A stretch of DNA of 64,000 nucleotides from Micavibrio sp. UBA6929 (GCA_002448815.1 DKAJ01000009.1:211386-275385); one strand, 5' to 3'; counted from the stretch's first letter, positions 1 to 11,800 are shown. Translations and numbers: made by a program. Notes: a model not told the origin generated them from the letters alone.

Positions 1-516
1 CCCGCCAACATCATCTGGTGGTTTAATAAAGACCGGAAAGGTAATATCAGGCAGCAAATCTTGTAAAGCCTGATTATCCTCGGGCAGCCATGTCTGAGGG
101 CTAGGGACATCGTGCTTTTGCGTGGTGCGGGCAAAGGCATCTTTATGATCAACTTGGTCGATGGCGTCAAAATCAGGGCATGCAACCGTGATCAACCCAT
201 CAAAGCGATCTTTGTGGCGCGCGATAATCTTGGCATCACGAAAGGCCGGAATAAGCACATAGGGCATATCCGTATCAGGCGCATGATCGCGCACAATCTT
301 GACCAGATCATCAATAAATTGTTCTTCATTATCTTGCGCAGCGGTATAGATGCAATTATCAGAAACATACTGGGAAAAGGATAAAACTGTCATGCTGACA
401 TCATCGCAGCCAATGACATCAATGCCCCGCGATCCCAGTGATTGCGCAATCATCAGGGCAATTAAACTGCGTCCATAGGTGACAATGGCGCGTCCGTTGT
501 GTGATTGAGTGTTCAT
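1..516 (-). CDS. ATP-grasp domain protein, N-terminal part (runs off the window)
   Basis: Reading the minus strand from an ATG at 516 gives 172 uninterrupted codons to the window edge, so the C-terminal part is missing. The N-terminus (RAIVTYGRSLIALMIAQSLG) looks like the Rossmann-like pre-ATP-grasp domain of carboxylate-amine ligases. The last visible segment, VFIKPPDDVGG, matches the first ATP-binding lysine strand and glycine-rich loop of the ATP-grasp fold. The substrate cannot be told from this part. It is divergent from the glucosylglycerate phosphatase gene, with about 130 bp between the two starts. A role linked to that module is possible but unsupported. Confidence 0.7.
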   Translation of the reverse strand, partial: MNTQSHNGRAIVTYGRSLIALMIAQSLGSRGIDVIGCDDVSMTVLSFSQYVSDNCIYTAAQDNEEQFIDDLVKIVRDHAPDTDMPYVLIPAFRDAKIIARHKDRFDGLITVACPDFDAIDQVDHKDAFARTTQKHDVPSPQTWLPEDNQALQDLLPDITFPVFIKPPDDVGG

Positions 517-646
517 ACTTATAAGCATAGCGTATTTTCCTTTTATTTCAATGCACTTGTCTGGATGATACGTGCCTGACCCTTGCCTTGCATGCGCAGA
601 TGCAATTATACTGATGCAAATAAACCTACGCGCAACCATGGTGTCG

Positions 647-1447
647 ATGCCCTTAAAACTGATTGTTTTTACAGATTTAGATGGAACATTTTTAGATCAT
701 CACTCTTACGGGTATGAGGCCGCGATGCCTGCCTTGCAGCGTTTGCAAGATGATCAAATCCCCATCATTGCAGTAACCAGTAAAACACTGGCCGAGCTTG
801 ATCATCTCAACCTGCCGTTCGGGGGCGTCGCGCGCATCACAGAAAACGGCATGGCAATCGAAATGCCTGCCCAAGGCGATCAAAAAATCGCGCAGCATCA
901 TTACCCATCAGGAAAAACATATCGCGACATTTGTCAGTTTGTGCAATCCCTGCCATCTGATCTGCGCCGCGCGTTAAACGGGTTTAACGATATGACCTTG
1001 CAAGAGGTGATGCAGCATACTGGCCTGCCCGAAGAAAACGCCGCCCGCGCAAAGCAGCGCATGGCCAGCGAGCCTTTCTTATGGAGCAGCGATAAAGCAG
1101 CCTTGCAACAATTACGTGATTTAGCAGCCGCGCAAGATTTACAAATCCTGCAAGGCGGGCGTTTTTATCACCTGACGGGGTTGGGCGGTAAAGACCATGC
1201 GATTGGCTGGTTTTTACGTCATCAAAAGATTGCGCCAGACGTGAAAACAGTCGCGCTGGGTGATGGGCCAAATGATGCATTGATGCTGGCCTGTGTTGAT
1301 TATGGGATTAAGATTCCAAACGCCAGCGGCGCATCCTTTGATATTCCATCGCCACAAGGGCGCATTATGACCGCACCTGCCGAAGGGCCACAAGGCTGGT
1401 CAGATTCTTTGAACAAGTTACTGGACGAAATGAAATTATCTGTTTAA
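647..1447 (+). CDS. gpgP: HAD phosphatase, mannosyl/glucosyl-3-phosphoglycerate phosphatase type
   Basis: The protein is a HAD-superfamily phosphatase of the mannosyl-3-phosphoglycerate phosphatase family. Motif I is FTDLDGTFLDHH, with the nucleophile and acid/base aspartates near residues 10 and 12, and motif IV is ALGDGPNDALML. The gene 39 bp downstream is a GpgS-type synthase, so the inferred reaction is glucosyl-3-phosphoglycerate to glucosylglycerate plus phosphate. Family knowledge allows either a glucosyl or a mannosyl substrate; the context favours glucosyl. The frame stays open upstream to a GTG at 572 and an ATG at 638. I chose 647 because the conserved HAD core begins at once (MPLKLIVFTDLDG). 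No clear Shine-Dalgarno sequence separates the candidates. Confidence 0.82.
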   Translation: MPLKLIVFTDLDGTFLDHHSYGYEAAMPALQRLQDDQIPIIAVTSKTLAELDHLNLPFGGVARITENGMAIEMPAQGDQKIAQHHYPSGKTYRDICQFVQSLPSDLRRALNGFNDMTLQEVMQHTGLPEENAARAKQRMASEPFLWSSDKAALQQLRDLAAAQDLQILQGGRFYHLTGLGGKDHAIGWFLRHQKIAPDVKTVALGDGPNDALMLACVDYGIKIPNASGASFDIPSPQGRIMTAPAEGPQGWSDSLNKLLDEMKLSV

Positions 1448-1486
1448 GGTAACTTTCGTAATTATCATAACTAAAAAAGCAGGTAT

Positions 1487-2701
1487 ATGGCAGATTTCCA
1501 TCAAAACGGTGTAATTTCCACGTTACACAAATTGGGCGATCGTCCCGTCGAAGAACTAGAAGAACGATTAATTGAATACGCAAAAGAGCGCCCGATGACT
1601 TTGGTCTTGCCGTCTCTTTTTTCCGAACTTCAGGGCGATGCCTTAAAAAATATTGTCGAGGAACTGAAATCCGTTCCATATCTGAATAACATTGTCATTG
1701 GTCTGGATCGCGCAACTGAAGACGAATTTAAATACGCGAAAGACTTTTTCTCTGCCCTGCCGCAAAAGCATGCAATCCTTTGGAATGATGGACCGCGCCT
1801 GCGCGCCATCGATGCGCAGCTTGAGGCGAACAACCTATCCGCGGGGCCGCCAGGCAAAGGGCGCAATGTATGGTATTGCTTTGGCTATGTCTTGGCGGGA
1901 TGCCCTGAAACGGAAATTGTCGGCTTGCATGATTGCGATATCACAACCTATGACCGCAGCATGCTTGCGCGCCTGATGTATCCGCTGGCAAATCCGCATT
2001 TTAATTACATGTTCTCGAAGGGATATTATGCCCGCATCGCCAATGACAGTATGAATGGCCGCGTGACGCGTTTGTTGATTACGCCGCTTATCCATGCGCT
2101 GCGTCAGGTTTATGGCTATGACCCGTATTTGAATTACCTTAACAGTTTTCGTTATCCGCTGGCGGGGGAGTTTGCCATGAATGTCAGTATGCTGTCAGAT
2201 CTGCGCATCCCTTCAGATTGGGGGCTAGAGGTCGGCATACTGTCGGAAATTCGCCGTCATTATTCAACCAAAGTTATCTGTCAGGTTGATATCGCCGATG
2301 CCTATGATCACAAACATCAAGATGTATCTGAAAACGATAAGACCAAGGGGCTATCGAAGATGAGCATCGACATCGCCCTATCAATTTTTCGCAAATTGGC
2401 TATCGCAGGTAATGTTGTTTCGGAAGAGCGCATTCGCACAGTAAAGGCAACCTATCTGCGCTGCGCCCTTGATTTGGTTGAGGTCTATAAACATGACGCG
2501 GTGATTAACGGCCTGAAATACGACGTTCACAAAGAAGAAAACACAGTCGAATTATTTGCATCCAATATCGTGCAGGCAGGCGCACATTTCATTGATGAAC
2601 ACGAAGAGACCCCCTTCGTGCCGCGCTGGAATCGTGTGCGCTATGCCATCCCTGATATTATGGAGCAAATCAAAACCGCCGTCGAAGAAGATAACGCCTA
2701 A
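1487..2701 (+). CDS. gpgS: Glucosyl-3-phosphoglycerate synthase (GpgS family glycosyltransferase)
   Basis: This 404-residue glycosyltransferase has a GT-A fold and a D-x-D-type metal/nucleotide-sugar site in HDCDITTYDR (Asp149 and Asp151). It also carries the GKGRNVWYCFGYVLAG segment and an SFRYPLAGEFAMN acceptor-side motif, both as I recall them for bacterial glucosyl-3-phosphoglycerate synthases. The expected reaction transfers glucose from NDP-glucose to 3-phosphoglycerate. The product is dephosphorylated by the preceding gene to glucosylglycerate, a compatible solute or nitrogen-starvation metabolite in other bacteria. It ends 15 bp from the convergent phosphorylase gene. A mannosyl-specific activity cannot be excluded from sequence alone. 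Confidence 0.82.
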   Translation: MADFHQNGVISTLHKLGDRPVEELEERLIEYAKERPMTLVLPSLFSELQGDALKNIVEELKSVPYLNNIVIGLDRATEDEFKYAKDFFSALPQKHAILWNDGPRLRAIDAQLEANNLSAGPPGKGRNVWYCFGYVLAGCPETEIVGLHDCDITTYDRSMLARLMYPLANPHFNYMFSKGYYARIANDSMNGRVTRLLITPLIHALRQVYGYDPYLNYLNSFRYPLAGEFAMNVSMLSDLRIPSDWGLEVGILSEIRRHYSTKVICQVDIADAYDHKHQDVSENDKTKGLSKMSIDIALSIFRKLAIAGNVVSEERIRTVKATYLRCALDLVEVYKHDAVINGLKYDVHKEENTVELFASNIVQAGAHFIDEHEETPFVPRWNRVRYAIPDIMEQIKTAVEEDNA

Positions 2702-2716
2702 CGCTTGTTATCAAGT

Positions 2717-4471
2717 TTACCGGTCAACATTGGTGATCCAAAGGCTTTGATATGGGTGCATGACCACGTCGGTATCACGGTTTTCAAAGACATTTTCCGC
2801 CAGCAAGTCAACCCAGTGCACACCAGAATGCAAATTCAAATGGTGCAGGGGCAATGTGCGCTCTTTGTCTGTCAGATTGGTGATGCAAAACATATCTTGC
2901 TTGCGGTCAAGGCTTTGACGCCAGAACCCGAAGAACCCTTCAGGCAGGTGCAGCGTAAATTGCGTTGCATTCGGGTGGAAGCATTTTTGCTGCACGCGAA
3001 TAGACAGAAAACGTTTCATCTGTCCAAGGATATAGCTTTGATCGCTTTGCGGATCGCTAAGCAGGTCGCTTAAATCCTCGAACGACCATTGATGGCGATT
3101 GATGCATCGTTTATGACCGCTTTTGCGAAACTTCTCATAGTCATTGGCCGTCGCCAGCAAAGAGTGAATATAAAAGGCAGGAACACCTTCCAGTGCCATC
3201 ATAATCGTTTGCGAGGCCAAAAAGCGTTCGCGCTGCAGATCGTCTTCGCCATAGATTGTCCCTTTCAGGGCATCAAATAACGACACGTTCATTTCATAGG
3301 GACGCTGTTCACCATTTTCTGTGCTGCGCATGCTGATCTCGCCGCCGAACATGCGCACTGTGCGGATCATTTCTTGCAAATCCTCTTCCAGCAAAATACC
3401 CGAGGCAGGGCGCAGACCAATGCCGTCATGCCCCGCAACAAAATTCAAATAGGCACACCCCTCGCGCGTAGGCGGTAATTCCATCATCCATTTCTTCAGG
3501 TAATATTCACTACCCGTCAGCAGCGCCTGAATCAGCAGTGGCGGCAATGCAAAATTATAAACAAGATGCGCTTCGTTTTGGTTGCCGAAATAGGTCAGAT
3601 TCTCGTGGTGCGGCACATTGGTTTCGGTGATAATCAGAACATCTTCTTTGTAAAAATCAGTCAAGGTGCGCAGCAAACGAATAATCTCATGCGTTTGTGG
3701 CAAGTGAATCGAGCTTGTGCCAACCTCCTTCCATAAAAAGGCCACCGCATCCAAACGAAAGATCCGGACGCTATGATCCAGATACAGGCGCATAATGCGA
3801 ATGACCTCCAGCAACACTTTGGGATTGGCAAAGTTCAAATCAATTTGATCTGCGCCAAACGTGCACCATAAGTGTTTCAGCCCTTCTGAGGTTTGAAATT
3901 CCGTTAATAACGGTGAAGGGCGCGGGCGTGTAACCTGTGACAGATCATCATCAGGGGATGCCGTAAAGAAGAAATCCTTATAGGCAGGATCACCGCTGAG
4001 ATAACCTTGGAACCAATCCCCGCGCGATGATGCATGATTAATCACCATATCGGACATTAATTGATAATCCGCGCCAATCGTGCGGATATCATCCCAATCG
4101 CCCAAATCATCACGAACGTTGGCGTAATCCATCACGGCAAAACCATCGTCCGAACTATAGGGAAAGAACGGCAAAATATGTACGCCGCGAAAGATGCCTT
4201 GCAGATGTTCATCTAAAAAGTCTTTGAGTGTTTTTAACGGGCGCTCGTCCTTTTTAACGATGCTGTCACCATAGGTAATCAGGATGCTGCTGGCCTCGGA
4301 CCAGGCGTCTTGATCAGGCAAATGTGGCGCGTCCAAAATGACACTGGTTTCACGCGGCCAGAAAATATCGATAATCTCTTGCGCCAAGGCGTCACAATCC
4401 TCGTCAGGGTAAATCAGTGTAAGATGTTGGATCAGGCGCTGGGTAAGATCAGATGACATAGATTGCTTCAT
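2717..4471 (-). CDS. GH13 sucrose-phosphorylase-type enzyme, probably glucosylglycerate phosphorylase
   Basis: This 584-residue protein is of the sucrose phosphorylase type (GH13_18). The catalytic set is intact: nucleophile Asp241 in FRLDAVAF, acid/base Glu283 in IITETN, and transition-state Asp349 in AGHDGIG. It has the family's GVHILPFFPYSSDDGF strand. In this subfamily some members phosphorolyse sucrose and others glucosylglycerate (E. coli YcjM is an example). Next to gpgS/gpgP and a glycerate kinase, the best inference is glucosylglycerate + Pi to glucose-1-phosphate + glycerate. It lies 8 bp downstream of the glycerate kinase gene and is probably co-transcribed with it. The start is ATG 4471; a second ATG is at 4459. 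Confidence 0.78.
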   Translation of the reverse strand: MKQSMSSDLTQRLIQHLTLIYPDEDCDALAQEIIDIFWPRETSVILDAPHLPDQDAWSEASSILITYGDSIVKKDERPLKTLKDFLDEHLQGIFRGVHILPFFPYSSDDGFAVMDYANVRDDLGDWDDIRTIGADYQLMSDMVINHASSRGDWFQGYLSGDPAYKDFFFTASPDDDLSQVTRPRPSPLLTEFQTSEGLKHLWCTFGADQIDLNFANPKVLLEVIRIMRLYLDHSVRIFRLDAVAFLWKEVGTSSIHLPQTHEIIRLLRTLTDFYKEDVLIITETNVPHHENLTYFGNQNEAHLVYNFALPPLLIQALLTGSEYYLKKWMMELPPTREGCAYLNFVAGHDGIGLRPASGILLEEDLQEMIRTVRMFGGEISMRSTENGEQRPYEMNVSLFDALKGTIYGEDDLQRERFLASQTIMMALEGVPAFYIHSLLATANDYEKFRKSGHKRCINRHQWSFEDLSDLLSDPQSDQSYILGQMKRFLSIRVQQKCFHPNATQFTLHLPEGFFGFWRQSLDRKQDMFCITNLTDKERTLPLHHLNLHSGVHWVDLLAENVFENRDTDVVMHPYQSLWITNVDR

Positions 4472-4479
4472 AGTTTGGG

Positions 4480-5784
4480 TTAAGAGGCCATAGGCGCGCT
4501 GGGCGCTGTGGCTTCGGGGAAGATTAAAAAGACGCGGTAATCATTAACATTTGTATGGCTGGGGCCAGTTTTTACCAGATCGCCCAGCGCATCAAAAAAG
4601 CCATAACTATCATTACGGGCGAGGTAGCTTTGCGCATCTAGTCCGCTTTGCGCCGCGCGGGCCAGTGTTTGCGGCGTGATGATGGCGCCTGCGCTATCGG
4701 CGCTGCCGTCGATGCCGTCAGTATCGCAAGCCATGGCATAAATGCCAGCATGCCCGTTCAGCGCCACACAAGCCTGCAACATAAATTGCGCATTGGGGCC
4801 ACCTTGACCATCGCCAGTGACTTTAACCGTTGTTTCGCCGCCCGATAATATCGCCAAAGGACGCCGCGCTGGTTTGGCGGAGCTATCAGCCAACATAGTT
4901 AAAATTTGCTGCACATGGCGGGTGGCCGCATCATTTGTATCACCCGTAATTTCGGGATCTAAAATATGGGTATCGAACCCTTGCTGCGTCCAAAATTGCG
5001 CCGCCGCATTCAACGATTTAGGGCCAGTTGCAATTAGGCGGTATTCATGATCTTGAAAGAGGGGACTGTCTGGCTTGGGCGTTTCATTATCTGCGTTTGC
5101 AAGGGCATCTAAAATGCTGCGCGCTGGGCTGAGGTCATAACGCGTTAAAATATCGCGCGCTTGATCAAGGGTCGTCGGGTCGGCAACTGTTGGCCCCGAG
5201 GCAATTGTCGTAGGATCATCACCAGTGACATCAGAAATGGCCAGCGTGATAATTTTGGTCTGCCCCGCCGCCTTGGCAAGGCCACCGCCCAGCGCAATAT
5301 TCAAATGCTTGCGCACAGTATTGATTTCGGTAATGCTGGCGCCGCATTTCAGTAAATCATTGGTCAGTGCCTGTATCTCGGCAAAGGTAACGCCTTGCAC
5401 CGGCGCCGAAAGCAGCGCCGATCCACCGCCAGAAAGCAAACAAATAATCAGGTCATCTGGCCCTGCCTTGGCCAGTAAGTCTATAATCTCACCTACGGCG
5501 GCCTGTCCCGCCGCATCGGGAACGGGATGAGCAGCTTCGCGTACGGTGATATGCTGCGTTGGGACGCTGTGCCCGTATCGCGTCACGACAATGCCGCGGA
5601 TATCCCCGCGATAGCTTCGCTCGAACGCGGCGGCCATCGCACCTGCGGCTTTGCCTGCGCCAATCACATAAGTCATTCCAGAGGGAGGGTTCGGCAAGGA
5701 CGTAGGCAGCACTGTGTCGGGGTGAGCGCTGCGCGTGACCACATCAAAACTGTTTAGAAATAAGGCTTTAACATCTTGTTTCAT
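4480..5784 (-). CDS. Glycerate 2-kinase, MOFRL family
   Basis: The 434 residues cover both domains of the MOFRL/GckA-type glycerate kinase (often annotated hydroxypyruvate reductase TtuD). Visible motifs are the N-terminal VIGAGKAAGAMAAAFE, the glycine/serine loop CLLSGGGSALLSAP, and the C-terminal ILSGGETTVKVTGDGQGGPN with DTDGIDGSAD. The reaction is ATP-dependent phosphorylation of D-glycerate to 2-phosphoglycerate, which feeds lower glycolysis. It is upstream of and nearly contiguous with the glucosylglycerate phosphorylase gene, so glycerate released by that enzyme has an obvious route back to central metabolism. Confidence 0.87.
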   Translation of the reverse strand: MKQDVKALFLNSFDVVTRSAHPDTVLPTSLPNPPSGMTYVIGAGKAAGAMAAAFERSYRGDIRGIVVTRYGHSVPTQHITVREAAHPVPDAAGQAAVGEIIDLLAKAGPDDLIICLLSGGGSALLSAPVQGVTFAEIQALTNDLLKCGASITEINTVRKHLNIALGGGLAKAAGQTKIITLAISDVTGDDPTTIASGPTVADPTTLDQARDILTRYDLSPARSILDALANADNETPKPDSPLFQDHEYRLIATGPKSLNAAAQFWTQQGFDTHILDPEITGDTNDAATRHVQQILTMLADSSAKPARRPLAILSGGETTVKVTGDGQGGPNAQFMLQACVALNGHAGIYAMACDTDGIDGSADSAGAIITPQTLARAAQSGLDAQSYLARNDSYGFFDALGDLVKTGPSHTNVNDYRVFLIFPEATAPSAPMAS

Positions 5785-5864
5785 ACCCTAACAGGGTCTA
5801 ATGAACGCCGCGCCTTGTCAATAAAAAACGCTGCGCGCTCTGGCCGGTTCTTGATAACTTGAAA

Positions 5865-8800
5865 TTATCCGCAAGTATCTAAATTTGTGCATAATTTAAA
5901 CAAGCCCGCAACGGCCTCATCCAGAGTTATAAATTTACTGGTTCCAGAACCGTTTGACGCTTGCGCAGCATCTGCATTTGCAGGAGAATTTTGTGTAGGG
6001 GGCTGACGCTGTTGCGATCTGTCTGTTTGCTTTAAGATTGTGCTACTGAGGCCGCCGCCGGAAACTTGTGCAGGTTGCGGTGAAAAAGCAAAACCATAAC
6101 CTATGCCACTATCGGTCAAGCTGCCACGCGAGATGACAACGCTAAAGCCATCTGCGGTTGCTGCTTGTCTGGTGAAACCAGGTGATCCAGTGAACAGCTC
6201 TGATATGATGTCACCATTTTGTGCGCCAGTCACAGAATAAGGAAAGGCGTTAAAATTTGGATCGGGCGCTGATAATTCATAGGCTTCAGCGGTAAATGTT
6301 AAAATCGGCTGGTAGGCATAAACAAAGCGATCACCAAAGCTGCTGTCAATGCTGCTCGGTGCATTATCTGTAAATGTTCGGTTGTACAGGTTGCCTGCCT
6401 CAATACCGCCTTTCGTAATGCTATCGACATCATCAAGGTACATTAAAAAGTGCCCGGTTCCCGCATCAATCGCATTACTGCCTGCGTTATTGGTAATGTG
6501 GTTGCCTGCAACCAAAACAATCGAAGCATCCGAACCTGTGGCGCTTATGCCTGCATCAAGCGTGATATCGTTTGACGCATGTAACAGCAAAGAAGGCCCA
6601 GAATCGAAGTTTCCGGTCGTGTGAATGTCATTGCCATACACCTGAAGGTTATAACTTGTGGCGCTGAGATCTGCGTTGCCGAGTGTAATATTGCCTGTGC
6701 CGTTGGCTTGATCACCAATCTTGAGTGTATTTGCAGTAATGTTCGAGAGTTTTGTTGCGTTCAATTGTAGCGTCGTGCCAGAAGCATCCCCCAAGCCAAT
6801 TGTTGTTGATGCTGTGTGCGGACGAATGAAAACGTTGCCTTGTGTTTCCATGTTCAGATCACAGCAACCAATAGAATCGCTGATGAGAGTAATATCACCT
6901 GTCATCGCGCTATTGCCAATTAGTGTTCCATCAAACCAGCCTATACCACCAGATGTGTTATCAATCGTAATGTCACCTGATCCTGTGGTTTGGATATATC
7001 CACCATGATGAAGTTGAAAGCCGTTGCTGACTAACACATTAATATTGCCAGTTTGTGATGACAAAGATGAAGGGCCGTTAGATCCAACAAGCAGCCCTTT
7101 GCGTGTACCTGTACCATGACCGGTGATAGAGATCTGACCGCTTGTCGTGTGGGCAAAGGCCCCGCCGCGTAATGCAACGCCGTATCCGCTATTGGTTGCG
7201 CCCATGCCACTAAAGGTAATATTGCCGTTGAGGGTTGAAATATGACTCTTTTCTAGATCAATGCCATTATCGTTATCTACGATACCGACCGCATAATCTG
7301 TTGTAGGATCAAGGCCTCCGCCCATAATGACATTGCCGCCATTCGTTTGGATGTCCGCATCAATAAATTGAATACGGCCAGAGTTGTTATTATCGCGATC
7401 GCTGTTGATCGTAATATTTAAAGCGCCGCCAGTTGTGGTGATATCAAAGCCATTATCTGTAATAGATTGATCTGCGCGCAGTGTTAATGTGCTGGCGTCT
7501 GCAACGGTTTTGCTGATTGCATCACTGATAGTTAAGCTTTGTGCGTTTTGTGCGTGAGCAAGAAAATCACCAGCGCCAAGCGTTAGGCCGCCCAGGTCAA
7601 AAGCCCCGCCATAAATCTCAACATCATAGCCAGCACTAGATAAATCCCAGCTATCAACGTCAACGGCGCCGCTGCTATTTGCGCTGTCACCGATGACAAG
7701 TGTGCCAGCAGTCACCTGCGCAAGTTCAGCGTCGGTTAGATTTAATGTTCCCAATCCGCCTGAAAGTCCGATTGTTGTTGTCGCCGTGCGCGGAGCAAAG
7801 ACAACAGAGCTAGTTGTTTGAATGGCGCTGCCCAGAGTTACGCTATTGGCATTAATCGTAATGTTACCAAGTGCCGATCCACCGCCGATGATGTTATTTG
7901 ATCCATCAGTGAAGAGATCATCAAATTCATTATCACCCGTGGCTGTGATCGTAATATTTGCCTCGCCGGACGAGATAATGCTCGCGTTATTTTGTAAGAC
8001 CACGCCATGATGTAAATCATCATTGATTGTTGTTGCCGCGCGCGCTGTACCGGTGATATCAATATCACCTGCCACCGAACGAATCTGCGATCCTGTCCCG
8101 TCAATGGCAACGCCATAACTGGCAACGCGGTTAAACTCGCCAGTGCCAGTTAAGGAAATGCGCGCAGCTGTTGCGCTATCGGTGCCAATGGACGCAACTT
8201 GCCCACCATTCGCGATATAAATGCCATATCCATTACCCGACGGACTGTTGTGCGTTGTACCAATACCGTCAATTGTAATGTCGCCCAATGTTGATTCAAC
8301 CAGTGTATTTGAATCGGTAATGTAAACAGCATGATTGTTAGGGCCGTTCGAATCGCCCGTTGTTAAAAAGTCAGCATCTAAATCAATAATACCCGTGCCA
8401 GTAGATCGGACAATACTGCCTCCTGACATGTAAATCCCATTACCTCCGCCATTGCCGTTGCCATGAACGCCAGTGCCTTGAAGGGTAAGAGCGCCAGTTC
8501 CTTCTGATAAGATGAGCGCCTGATCCGCAAGAACAAGGCCGTGATTTAAACGTGATTGCGAGGTAATGGCACTGCCTGTTATTGAAATATCGCCATCAAA
8601 GGTTCGCACTTGTGTACCTGATCCTGTGACCCGCACACCGGCCTGGGCAAGGTTGCCACCTGCTGTCCCGTTCAGCGTAATCCCTGCCGCGCTAACGCCT
8701 AGCCCTGTGGAGCGTATAATGGCACCATTGCCGAGAAAAATGCCATAAATATCACTTCGCTGGTCAAGCGCCGGGGCTTGGCTTGAGCCCGTCAGGTTGA

Positions 8801-11800
8801 TATTGCCATAGGTACTTTCAATGATTGTGCCGGCATCAACAATAGAAATGCCATGAATATCACGGCTGTTTGTTAGTGTGCCCGCGCCGCCACGGCCAAC
8901 CAAGGTGATATCACCACTGGTGCTGTGTAGGTGTGATCCGTTATGAATATATAGGCCATGATCATCACTGCCAGAGTCTTCGCCTTCGCCGCGCAGGTTG
9001 ATGCTGCCGCTCGCTGTTGATATGTCAGTGTTATCAAGGTCAACGCCGACGTCAAAAGATCCGTCAATGCCGCCATGTGCAGAGGTAGTGCTAGGGTCGG
9101 TGCCTCCGCCCATAATGACATTGCCACCTAATGTAATTAAAGATGCATCTGTAAGTGCGATTGCACCATTATCATCACCATTGCGGTCGGCGTTGAGGAT
9201 AACGTGTAAGCTATCCGCATCGGTGTTTGCATCTGCATCACTATCACTGTTGGCGTCTGATGCAATGATATCAGCGCCGTTTGTGTTCAGAATATTTTGA
9301 TCGGCACGAAGGTCAAGCGTAGAAACGCCATCAGTTGCGCGTGTGATATCGGCGCTAATTGTAAGGTCTTGCCCGTTTTGTGCGTGTGTCATGAAATCAC
9401 CAGCGCCAAGCGTTAGGCCGCCCAGATCAACGGAACCACCATAGATTTCAACATCATAGCTAGCACTAGATAAATCCCAGCTATCAACGTCAACGGCACC
9501 AGTGCCATTTGCGCTGTCACCGATAATCAGTGTGCCGCCGGCATCAAAACTGCTTAACTCATTGTCTGATAAGGATAAATCACCTGTTCCGCCGCCAATG
9601 CCAATGCTTGCGGCGTCATTTTGTGCGCGGATAATGATGTCACCTGACGTTGAGATTGTGTTGTCAGAACTACTCGTGAAGTTATGGACATCAAAGACCA
9701 CAGATGAATTCATGCCAGAGGTGGTATCAATCAGTGAAGCGCTGCCGAGGCTAAGGCCGCGATCAGTGAGACTGTTTATGGTCACAGATCCAGTGCCAGA
9801 GTGAGAAATCAAAATATCAGTAAGCAATCTGATATCCAAACCATTTGCACCACTATTTGTACCATTCAGCGTAATCGATCCAGTGCCGCTGGCTGACAGG
9901 TTGGCTTCATTAAAAATCAAAATTGCATCGTCACCACCGTGGTTACCTGATGTATATCCATTGAGCGTTAAGTCACCATCAACAACGGATACGCTGGTGC
10001 CTGAATTTTGTATCCGCACGCCGTCTGAATTATTTGTACCACTTGTCGAAGCTGTTCCCGTCATTACGATACTGCCAGATTGGCTTGCAGAAACGTTTGC
10101 GCCATAGCTCACAAAAACACCGTGATTAGTTGTTCCAGATCCGCCGCCTGTACCGACGAGAGAAATTGCACCATCAGCTGTGGTGACAATATTTTCAATT
10201 TGCAGGCCAGTGTTGTTATCATCGCCGTTACTGCCTGTGCCAGTAAGGGTTATGTCACCATTTTGCGAGCTAATCGTTCCATGTGCACGCAGTCCAATAT
10301 TCCCGTCATCCTCTGACCCGCCTAATACGGCGCCTGTGCCAGTGATTGTAATATCCGCGGCATCACTTGTAGTGCCCGTCGATGTAATATTTGCGCCTGA
10401 ATAAATATATCCACCGTTGTTGCTGTTGCTGTCATAAACATTGTTTGTGCCGCCCTGTCCGGTGATTGTGATGTCACCATCGACGGATGTAATGTCATTA
10501 CGTATAACAAAGCCATAATTGTGATCCTTGGCGTCACCGCCAGTGCCGCTGAGTGTAATTGTTGCCGAGCTGGCGCCTGTACCAGTCGAGGATATCGTGC
10601 CGTTATTCAAGTATAGACCATGATTGTATGCCGATGCACTCACGCCAGACGAACGACCAATGCCTGTTAATGTTATATCACCGTAGGCAGACGTAATATC
10701 ACCGTCCGAGAAAATGCCATGATTATCACGGGCGCCAAGGCCGCTAGTGCCAGTTAGTGAAATATTTGCTACGTCGCCGCCAGTGCCTGTCGAAGAAATG
10801 GTGGCCGAACTATGATGACGGATGCCGTAATTATCATCCCCTGCGCCTGTGCCATCACCTGAAATGGTAATATCGCCGTCGACCGACGTCACTGTGCCAA
10901 TGATATACGCACCATAGTTGTTATGCTGCGTGCCGCCACCGGTGCCGTTTAGGGTAATGGTCGCTGCGTCGGCGCCAGTGCCCGTTGATGAAATCGTACC
11001 ATCAGCGCGCACGCCATAATGATTAGATCCGCCGCCAATGGATCCGCCGCCCGTACCGTCAAGGACTACTGCGCCCATGACAGAGGTAATCAGCTGAGCG
11101 CTATTGGTGGAAATGCCGTAATTTGATCCATTGCCACCACCGCCAGTACCGTTGATCGTAATTGTTGCTGCGCTAGCGCTTGTGCCTGTTGATGATACCG
11201 TCGAGTCTGAAAGTAAAAGACCGTGGCTGTAATTGCTGCCACCATTGGCACGGCTACCACCTTGGCCATTGAGTGTGATGTTGCCATCAATAGACGTCAC
11301 TATAGAAGATCCGCTTATGCTTAAGCCGCTATTATTATCGCCACCATCGCCGCCAGTGCCGTTCAGAGTAATGGTCGCGGCATCAGCGCCAGTGCCCGTT
11401 GACGAGATTGTTGCGTCGTTGTGTATTTGCAGGCCATAGTTATAAAAACTATCCCATGACCCGCGACTGCCACCATTTCCTGTCAGTGATATATTGCCAT
11501 CAGCCGATGTAACTAATCCTGTAATCCAAATGCCGTAATTTTGATCTTTACCATCGCCGCCCTGGCCGTTGATTATGAGGCGTCCTGCACCGGGTCCTGT
11601 TCCTGTTGAGGAAATAGTTGCATCATCATTCAGGCGCAGGCCCATATTTGACCGACTATTAGAATTTCCATCACTGCCGCCGGTGCCTGTTAAGGTCATA
11701 TCACCATTTTCAACGCGAACAAGCGTGCTTGATCCAGTAATAAAAAGACCGTAATTATAGTCATCACCATTGGCGCCAGTCCCATTCAAAACAAGGTTGC

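Noticed and set aside
112..384. 90-codon plus-strand frame at the window start
   Set aside because: It is antisense to the clear ATP-grasp coding sequence on the minus strand.
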